Below are positions 57,177 to 64,000 of a DNA stretch of 64,000 bases, piece after piece. Below the pieces are notes generated by a model that was not told where the DNA came from, did not search any database, and worked only from the letters and a program-made list of their open reading frames with translations. The number at the start of each line of letters is the position of its first letter. Position 1 is the first letter of the stretch. The stretch comes from Gari tellinella. Its lineage: Eukaryota > Mollusca > Bivalvia > Cardiida > Psammobiidae. Made by a program: the position numbers and the translations under genes. The stretch lies in the NCBI GenBank assembly GCA_922989275.2, contig OV277857.1:81213321-81277320 (forward strand). Direction: 5' to 3'.

Positions 57177-57550
57177 AAAAGTGCTCTCTCCCTACAACTG
57201 CAATCCGAAAAAACGATTCCCCCATACAATAATGCTTGACGCTGTTCCCCAAACAAAAACATTTTTGTCTAACAATTTAACTGCTGCAATACTGTCGACT
57301 TAAAAGTGAAGTCTGTTTTTTTTGTTTTGTTTTTTTAAATTACGTATTGGACATCTTGACAGAAGAAACATAAAGACGATTGACAAAAAGTTCGAACCCA
57401 GATCAGACGCCACGTAACTGTTTGCAAATGTACGCAATGTCATGCTCAGCACTCTTAGGGTATTCGTTTTCCCTCCCTATAACAACTTCCTTCGAACAAC
57501 ACAAATCTTCGTCTCATATTGGATGTTGCTGTAGAGATGGAGCATTGCTA
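57177..57550 (+). mobile_element. TA-4 MITE, decayed
   Basis: AAAGTGCTCTCTCCCTACAA to GTTGCTGTAGAGATGGAGCA; core-1 reduced to CCAGATCAGACGCCACGTAA plus CTGTTTGCAAATG. Confidence 0.65.
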
Positions 57551-57813
57551 TTCGACAGAAGCGAGATTCGAATGTACCACTTAAGAATACCTGAGCTTTG
57601 ACCATGTGAAAACGACCAATAATTAAACTTTAGTACGCTTTCGGTGAATTTTAACTTGTACACACTACACATTATGTTTTTTTTGAGAATGTACAATAGA
57701 TGTTTGTGTCCAGATAACACGGTGATTAAATTAGCTAAAGGAAATTTTGAGTAAAACAATTCTTGACAATTGCTACAGACGACACATTTACAGACAAAAT
57801 CTGGCTGACGTAC

Positions 57814-58022
57814 TTAACCCTTTCACTGTCAATGACGTCAAAAGGCGCGTTTACAAGCAGTTTGGATCCTGATCAGACGCCGCACGCGGCGTCTGATCAG
57901 GATTCAAACTGTTTGGCACTCGTTTCGAAATTGTATTAGTCATAATGCCTTTGATCAAAATTTGTAACGATATGGCAGACAATTATATTAAAGCAGACGA
58001 CAATATGGCGGTGAAGGGGTAA
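57814..58022 (+). mobile_element. TTAA-1 MITE
   Basis: TTAACCCTTTCACTGTCAAT to ATGGCGGTGAAGGGGTAA. The core-1 hairpin has a very short tip (GACGCCGCACGCGGCGTC). Confidence 0.82.
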
Positions 58023-58647
58023 GAACCTCATGGTGAAGTTGACAATGAAAGGGTTATGGTTAAAGTAATAGGCGTATCAGTTAGAGTTCATCTGGTGCCT
58101 TATACCGCTTTCCCATTAAATAATTGATGCATTGACATATCGGTTAATTGTATGGAAGGGAAAATAATTTACAACAAATTGTTCTCCATTTAAGCCATTA
58201 ATAATTTCCCAAACAATTAACTTTATAAGCGAGACACTGATTTCGATAACTTCCAATCTTCAATCTATCTCATTTCAACAAATATTTCTGCATCTATGAA
58301 CATATATCATTAACCCATCTCCCACCAATAGTGAGATGTAAATAGTTTGGAATCAAGTCAGACACTGGGTCACTTGACCTCAGACTATTTGACAACCATA
58401 TTTATAGTGTCCGATGAAACAAGCACATATAATAGCAATGCCGGGTGAAAGTAAAAGTCAATATTGTAGTATACGTAGACGACAAATCATGTAAGGTTAG
58501 AACTATATATAAAAAAAAGAGTTTAGAAGGAATAGGTAAATGTTGGTAAATGCGTTTCTATGGGCGGAAAGGGTAAAACGGCGCGTACGAAAAACTGGAA
58601 GGTCCTTAGATCGAACCCATGACCCCTCTATTACACCGACCAGTCTG

Positions 58648-58722
58648 TCATTATTATTATTATTATACCAAATTTATATAGCGCTCTTTTCACACAAGGG
58701 TAGTGCGTTCAAAAGCGCTTGT
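58648..58722 (-). mobile_element. Solo 3' end of the CR1-like LINE
   Basis: TTATTATTATACCAAATTTA followed by TATAGCGCTCTT and GCGTTCAAAAGCGCTT matches the 3' terminus of the LINE at 25000-25065, including the simple-repeat tail. Confidence 0.78.
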
Positions 58723-58910
58723 GGAGTGGAGACGACTTTATTCTTTCGCAAAAATGCGCTTATATTAAAAACCTCGTGTCCGATGTATACAGTTTGGAGC
58801 CAGATAAGACGCCGGGTAATCTGAGTTCAGATAAAAATAGATCGTTAGAAGTTTTCAAAGGATGCCAATTTCAACATTTTATTGCGCTACGTTTGCGCTT
58901 AGTTTCATTT
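58723..58910 (-). mobile_element. TA-1 MITE, diverged
   Basis: GTGGAGTGGAGACGACTTTA at the left, GCGCTACGTTTGCGCTTAGTT at the right, with a damaged core-1 (GAGCCAGATAAGACGCCGGG). It abuts the LINE end. Confidence 0.6.
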
Positions 58911-59163
58911 AACCCTCACCCAAATTGCTTGTTTTCAGTGTTGAAGACAGATGGTTGCTTCCAGCAGGTTGTAACTGTTTAAACAGAATGTTCAGTTAGG
59001 AGCATTTTCCTTTACTTTCAATCTGCTTTAAACTACAATTTGCTAGGATATAGAAAGAATTTTTTAAATTCTTATTCATGACTGTATGAAGTGGAACTTT
59101 CTTCTTCAGGGGAGAAACAAAATAATGTTTATAAATGCGAACCTATGGAGTAATGGGTTTAAC
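58911..59163 (+). mobile_element. TTAA-3 MITE
   Basis: TTTAACCCTCACCCAAATTG to GGAGTAATGGGTTTAA, diverged core-2 hairpin. Confidence 0.6.
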
Positions 59164-59214
59164 GGTATAGATCTTTATTTGGTCTTCATACACGAACGGA
59201 ACTTATTTTTCAGT

Positions 59215-59426
59215 GTTAACCCTTTCACTCTAAATGACGCCAAAAAGCGCATTTGCAAACAGTTTGGACCCAGACGAGACGCCGCGTGACGCGGCGTCTG
59301 CTCAGAATCCAAACTGTGTGACACTCGTTTTGAAATTTCTTCAGTATTACTGCTTATATCTAACTTTGAAACGATATTACAGACAATAATATTGAAGCAG
59401 ACGACAATATGACTGCGAAGGGGTAA
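59215..59426 (+). mobile_element. TTAA-1 MITE
   Basis: TTAACCCTTTCACTCTAAAT to ATGACTGCGAAGGGGTAA; core-1 hairpin 59254-59322 (GACGCCGCGTGACGCGGCGTC) and paired CAGAC(A)A boxes. Confidence 0.8.
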
Positions 59427-59828
59427 ATATCTCACGATAAATTTGATCATGAGAGAGTTGTTTACGTAAACGGTAAAAGATGGGTTATTTTAGAAGATAG
59501 TACAAAAGGAGTGTTTATGATGTAGATTCCTTCTATGCCTTTATGTGAGAGTGTAACGAATTGTTATAAAAGACTGAAAGAAATATCACAGAATCTTTGA
59601 TTATCCACCCATAACAGAACACTCGATAACCCCCTGAGTATTGGCTAGCTATCGTCTGCTTAAACTGTCGTCTGCTTTAAAAAAAGAATTACGCTATTTT
59701 ATAATTATGCATATTCCCTGAATCGTAATTAATCGACATAAATTTGGCTCCAGATCAAACACCGAAGAGCTCAGTATCTGATCATAATCCAAACTGTTAA
59801 CAAATGTCGATAAAGTCATTGCTCGTAG

Positions 59829-60061
59829 CGCTTCACCCTTTCGGTGCCGAAGTCGCATAAAGTCGACTTTGCAAACACTTTGGATCCAGATCAGACGCCG
59901 CGTAACTGTTTTTGACACAAGTTTATATAAATATTTCTTAAGTCATACTACCTTATATCTAACTTTGAAATGGTCTTTCATACGACAATACTGAAGCAGA
60001 AGACAATATGGCGACGAAGAAGTAAAATCCTCATGATTAATTTGGCGCCGAAAGGGTTAAG
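59829..60061 (+). mobile_element. TTAA-1-like MITE, half hairpin
   Basis: CTTCACCCTTTCGGTGCCGAA at the left and TTTGGCGCCGAAAGGGTTAA at the right. Core-1 keeps only its 5' arm. Confidence 0.68.
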
Positions 60062-60300
60062 TAGTTTTTGTTTTTTCTGCAATAACTATAGGAGTAGCCT
60101 TTCCGCCATTTGCTTGATAAAAATACATTATATCAAACATTTTAGATCCTGGTGAAAATCTCCAATGAATCTACACTGTTAGCTAAGGTTATGCTATAAT
60201 GATCAGAGTATACTGGTTGAAAAGGGGTGATATTAAATGTCATTATATTGATTCAGTTGGGCCTTTGGAAGAGGGATTAATGTTACATTCAAACTACAGT

Positions 60301-60496
60301 TACAGTCGAACTTCGATATCTCGAACTCTCTTAACTCGAACTATCCGATAGTTCGACACATGAACTGCTTTATTTCATGCTCTGTTAAGTCGAACATACC
60401 AATATTTCAAAGTTAAAACGTGGCTTAGCCACGTTTTATTTTTTAAATACGGGTATATTCGATTTAACCGAGTTCGAGATATCGAAGTTCGGCTGT
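60301..60496. mobile_element. TA-3 MITE
   Basis: TACAGTCGAACTTCGATATC to TATCGAAGTTCGGCTGTA with an intact core-3 hairpin. Confidence 0.87.
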
Positions 60497-61506
60497 ACGT
60501 GCAAATGTACGACCATTCAAAATACTGGTGTTTAATACACGTGGCTGCTTAATGCATAAAGAAAGTAAAGCGGAAAGTTCATATGGGAGATGTCTGTTTT
60601 ACCTCCACCTGATTTAAGCGATCGCCTGCCTTTAACAACTAAAACAAGCATTATTTTAAGCGTCGTAATAGTGAGGCATTCATATACACCAGTGAAACTC
60701 CCGGGAAAACGTATAATATCAATTTCAATACAACGATTTACAAACTGAATATCCTTTTAATAAATGGGTCGATAGCATTTTGCTAACTAAACATGGACGT
60801 AATGACATTTTGCCTACAGAATCATATCCAAACAAACCAAGCGTTTGAGATGTACAAAGACTTACCATACACATATTTTATTTTCATGTTTATTGCCATC
60901 TAATCAGGGCTAGATCCGGAATCTTGTCTTTCATTTAATATTTTCGACAGGCGACATCAAATAAAGCAGACGACATTTTCAGTCTTTAAAATTAGTAAAC
61001 CCTCCACCTGCAAAAAATCGTGACTTTACTTAAATTTGCAAATTGTTTGGACCCAGATCTAATCAGGATTCAAAAAGTTTTGAATATCTTGATAAGTATT
61101 TACATGTAGGCTAAACTAGTTTTGAATTCAACTTCAAATATAAATGCAGACGACAAGATCGAATCAGACGATATTGTAGCAGGCAAAGAATTTAAAATTG
61201 AACTTTACTCAGTCTGATTACGTCTAAATACGTTATTCTTTCCCGGTTCAAACGAAACTAAACGCAAACGCAATTCAACCAATCTTAGAAATTGACATTT
61301 TTTAAAATAAAAATCTCACTTTTTAAGTTTCTCTCACTGGCAAACAGTATGGAGCCGGATCAGACGCCGGTTTACCATGGCTTATAACTCCTTGCCACTG
61401 AAACCATAGTGTACGAATAAAGGCGTTTATCGGGAAGAATAATGTCTTCTTCACATTACGACAGGTGTTTATTATGAAAGTGTAATCATTAAGTTTTTTT
61501 TACCAA
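60497..61506. other. No gene seen; MITE relics
   Basis: A TA-2 relic (60525-60690), a decayed core-1 element with paired GCAGACGAC boxes (60960-61200) and a diverged TA-1 copy (61228-61460, CGTTATTCTTTCCCGG to GGGAAGAATAATGTCTTC). Confidence 0.55.
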
Positions 61507-61727
61507 AGTATGTAACCCCTTCACTACCTTACACCGAGTGCAAAATTTATTTGCAAACAGTTAGGATCCTGATTAGACGCCGCGTAACGCGGCGTCTGAT
61601 CAGGACCCAAACTGTTTGACACTCATTTCAATATTTTTAAATCAAAATACATTAAGTTTAAATTTGAGAAATGAAAGCAGACGACATTTGTTTAAAATTG
61701 ATGACGTCGTGGCAATGAAGTGGTTAA
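61507..61727 (+). mobile_element. TTAA-1 MITE
   Basis: TAACCCCTTCACTACCTTAC at the left, GACGTCGTGGCAATGAAGTG GTTAA at the right; core-1 hairpin 61552-61618. Confidence 0.8.
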
Positions 61728-62228
61728 TTGGCAAGGGTAAAGGATATACATTATTAACAAGCGAGAATCAAAAGCATATATTACTTCAATATAAATACTC
61801 CCATTGTGATTGCTCTGTTGTTGAAATTAAAACCAACAGCGCGAACAATGAACAGTTTATTTATTTAAATTGTTTAGTGCGTTGTTATATCAATCCGGAA
61901 ACACTGTTTGAGTGCTGCGGTTGGTTACCGGCTGGTACTTGATTCAATAACAGTGCAAACTTAATTACAGTTCAGACTAGAACACAACTTGAATGCAAGG
62001 CGGTTCAACAGGCTGTCATGTGAAATTAACCTATTTATGCCTGGATATTGCAATGAACTCTCCCTATGAGTTTTCTGGAATATCCCACTATAGATATACA
62101 AGGGTGATCTTAAGATATTACAATGTTTGTCCATACAACAGATATTTTCATGCAAAATTGTAAACAGTGCAGACTCTGATGAGACACCGCACTCTGTTTC
62201 ATCAAGGTCTACACTGTTTGCGTATGCG

Positions 62229-62478
62229 TACAGTGGAGAATCTGTTATTCTTTCCCGTTTAAACGCAAACGTACGCAAACGCAAAGCACTAAAACGTATA
62301 AAAGAACAACTTTTGGACAATTATGATATTTCATATTTATCTTGGTGGCAAACAGTTTGGAGCCTGATCAGACGCCGGTTTATCCGGCGTCTGATCTGGC
62401 TCCAAACTGTTTGTAAAAGAAAAACTAGTTTTAGCGTAAACGCGTTTATCGGGAAAGAATAACACATTCTCCACTGTA
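62229..62478 (+). mobile_element. TA-1 MITE
   Basis: 250 bp with TA at both ends; hairpin tip GGTTTATCC instead of GGGTTACCC. It sits next to a decayed core-1 hairpin (62160-62220). Confidence 0.88.
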
Positions 62479-62887
62479 CTGCTTAAGGGTTAAAACAGAA
62501 CGCAGTAAAGTATTTTAAAGCCGTTTTTCGCATTACTGCTGTTCTGTATTAAGCATCCACTTATGTTGAAATACGATCTATATTATAAATCGTCGCTCAG
62601 ATCAAGCATGACTGTATCTACCTTTTCACGTGTGGCATTTACGTTTACAGCTAATATAACAGCATTCGCTGTTGGACACTAAACGTAACACTTTATTGAA
62701 CGTATTTCATTCTGCAGATAAAAAGCACCGTGTTTTTTTTTCGATACATCAATTTTCAGTTTTATAAAGCAAACACACTGGTTATTAGAGAATCTGCGTT
62801 GGCTGGCCTTATCCAAACACTTGCGGTGTGTTTATAGTCGACATCAGCATGTTAACGAGGGTGGGTTGGTCAGATTCCGGGTTGGTT

Positions 62888-63161
62888 TACAGTGGAGAAG
62901 ACGTTCTTCATTCCAAATAAACGCGTTTATGCTCAAACTTTTTTTTCCATTGCAAACAGTTTGAAGCCTGATCAGACGCCGGGTAACCCGGCGTCTGATC
63001 AGGCTGCAAACTATTTGTCACTCAGATAAAAAGGACAGTTGGAAATTAACAGAAATTGCCTCTTTTTTTTTCTTTTTTTTTTTTTTTTTTTACATATAAG
63101 TGCATTGTGTTTGTGTTTCGTTTTAGTTTAAACGGGGAAGAATAACGTCTTCTCCACTGTA
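62888..63161 (-). mobile_element. TA-1 MITE, older subtype, with a poly-T expansion
   Basis: TACAGTGGAGAAGACGTTCT to AACGTCTTCTCCACTGTAA; core-1 hairpin 62953-63017; a T-rich run of about 30 nt at 63061-63091 lengthens the element. Confidence 0.85.
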
Positions 63162-63919
63162 ACAGTCATATATGGGACGACTAACCAAGGCGGTCTTCTT
63201 ATCTCGTGTGGCGAATTAACTAATGATTGATTATGTATACCCATTTCGCGTTAGGCAAATGAGATGCAAAGAAGTCTAGCCGAACTGAATTAATTTCTAA
63301 ACTTATAGTCATTGACGTCATTCGCTCAAATTGCCCAGCATTAGGAGAGCCAGCGCCTGTGTTTGTTCTCGGATTTACAATACGTGTTGCGGCTGTGAAA
63401 TAGATTCACATCAGGACGGGGCGAGTGACATACAGGCCGCTAGGAGGCTTTTTATTCAGATCACAAAATCTGAGTGTACTTGACTTATTAGCAAAAGGAC
63501 AAAAGTGACAAGATTGTTTGTGTAAAAGGATTTAATGGTCAGGCGCATACATAACTAGTGGTTTTAAATGAAGGATTTTGTTTTATTATTAGGGGGATAA
63601 ACAAACTCAATAGAGTGTGGGTAGAGTGCTCAAACAGATTTAACATGGGTTAAAACTGAGATAACTGAAAGGTGAAAACGGAATGATTATTTAAATAGAG
63701 CAAGAGTGTCAACCATTCTTCTTGTTGAGTGTCAATCGTTCTTCGTGTTTTCATATACAACTGTGTGCATTGGTTGATAGTCATAGGCTATCATAGGATG
63801 AATCAAATAATAAATGCATGGTGTTCGTAAAGTGTTGTGTGTAGTTGTGTTAAATAGGTTTTAAAGATAACTACATGTATTCTAATACTGGAACGTATTC
63901 GAAAATGTAATATGGAAGG
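63162..63919 (+). promoter_or_regulatory. Possible promoter and 5' region of the right-edge gene
   Basis: Free of recognised MITEs. It contains one CRE palindrome TGACGTCA at 63313-63320 and a somewhat GC-richer stretch to about 63460. No TATA box or transcription start could be fixed. Confidence 0.3.
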
Positions 63920-64000
63920 ATGACGATTCCGGATTCCTTCAAGTTAAGCCTGGAGGCTATTCCCACAGGTCGTGGTGATGCACCACCTCCTGTTAACAAT
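63920..64000 (+). CDS. Possible first coding exon of an unidentified gene, cut by the window end
   Basis: ATG at 63920 (context AAGGATGACG) opens a frame that stays open for 27 codons to the window edge, starting MTIPDSFKLSLEAIP and containing a TGRGDAPPP stretch. An in-frame TAA lies at 63908-63910. Codon use and the MITE-free surroundings look gene-like, but no family is recognised and the frame is short. Confidence 0.35.
   Translation, partial: MTIPDSFKLSLEAIPTGRGDAPPPVNN

Noticed and set aside
8213..62478. A CRISPR array or bacterial-type repeat system from the many regularly recurring hairpins
   Set aside because: Spacing is irregular, each hairpin lies in a transposon with its own ends, and the genome is eukaryotic with spliced genes.

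Overview
This window is animal nuclear DNA, most likely from a bivalve mollusc. The evidence is GT-AG spliced genes with large introns, an AT-rich background, a SINE whose conserved 3' half is of a type common in molluscan genomes, CR1-like LINE remnants, and a very high density of short palindromic DNA transposons (MITEs). The species is inferred at clade level only. There is no bacterial or organellar gene content.

Genes. (1) At the left end, on the minus strand, are the first two coding exons of an hnRNP L-type RNA-binding protein (3804-3866 and 557-678). The gene continues out of the window. A tandem pair of CRE sites and a TATA-like box lie upstream. (2) Two same-strand paralogous genes, at 10951-15170 (442 aa) and 38466-44126 (424 aa), each encode an N-terminal CARD, a short linker exon and one long coiled-coil exon. 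Exon phases match (linker entered in phase 1 and left in phase 0), and a signature in the coiled coil is conserved. This is the CARD plus coiled-coil layout of signalling scaffolds such as CARD9/CARD11, but without a PDZ-SH3-GUK tail. (3) At the right edge, a possible first coding exon starts at 63920. A weak minus-strand exon candidate lies at 37500-37705.

Everything else is repeats. For brevity I name the MITE families by target site and number. TA-1 starts CAGTGGAGAA and is about 250 bp. TA-2 starts CAGTAAAACC, about 210 bp. TA-3 starts CAGTCGAACTTCGAT, about 197 bp. TA-4 starts CAGTGCTCCCTC, about 265-410 bp. TA-5 starts CAGTGGAACCC. TTAA-1 starts TTAACCC(C/T)TTCACTGCC, about 210 bp. TTAA-2 starts TTAACCCATTTGTGCCCA, about 228 bp. 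TTAA-3 starts TTAACCCTTTACCTGATAG, about 255 bp. The TA families look Tc1/mariner-like and the TTAA families piggyBac-like, judged from target site and terminal bases. Many copies carry one of a few recurring central hairpins. Core-1 contains GATCAGACGCCG, core-2 contains GAAAGTAAAGCAGAA, and core-3 contains GTATTTCAAAG...ACGTGGC.

Layout: 0-4.5 kb hnRNP L-like 5' end with a nested MITE; 4.5-10.4 kb hairpins, a complex microsatellite, a degenerate tandem array with a SINE, and MITEs; 10.8-15.2 kb CARD gene 1; 15.2-38.3 kb MITEs, a mariner transposase relic broken by two MITEs, two LINE remnants and a second SINE; 38.3-44.2 kb CARD gene 2, whose start lies about 50 bp from a MITE fragment; 44.2-63.2 kb MITEs, several nested; 63.2-64 kb possible promoter and start of another gene.

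The most unusual pattern is modularity. The same hairpin cores and the same paired GTCGTCTGCT boxes sit inside families with unrelated ends and different target sites.
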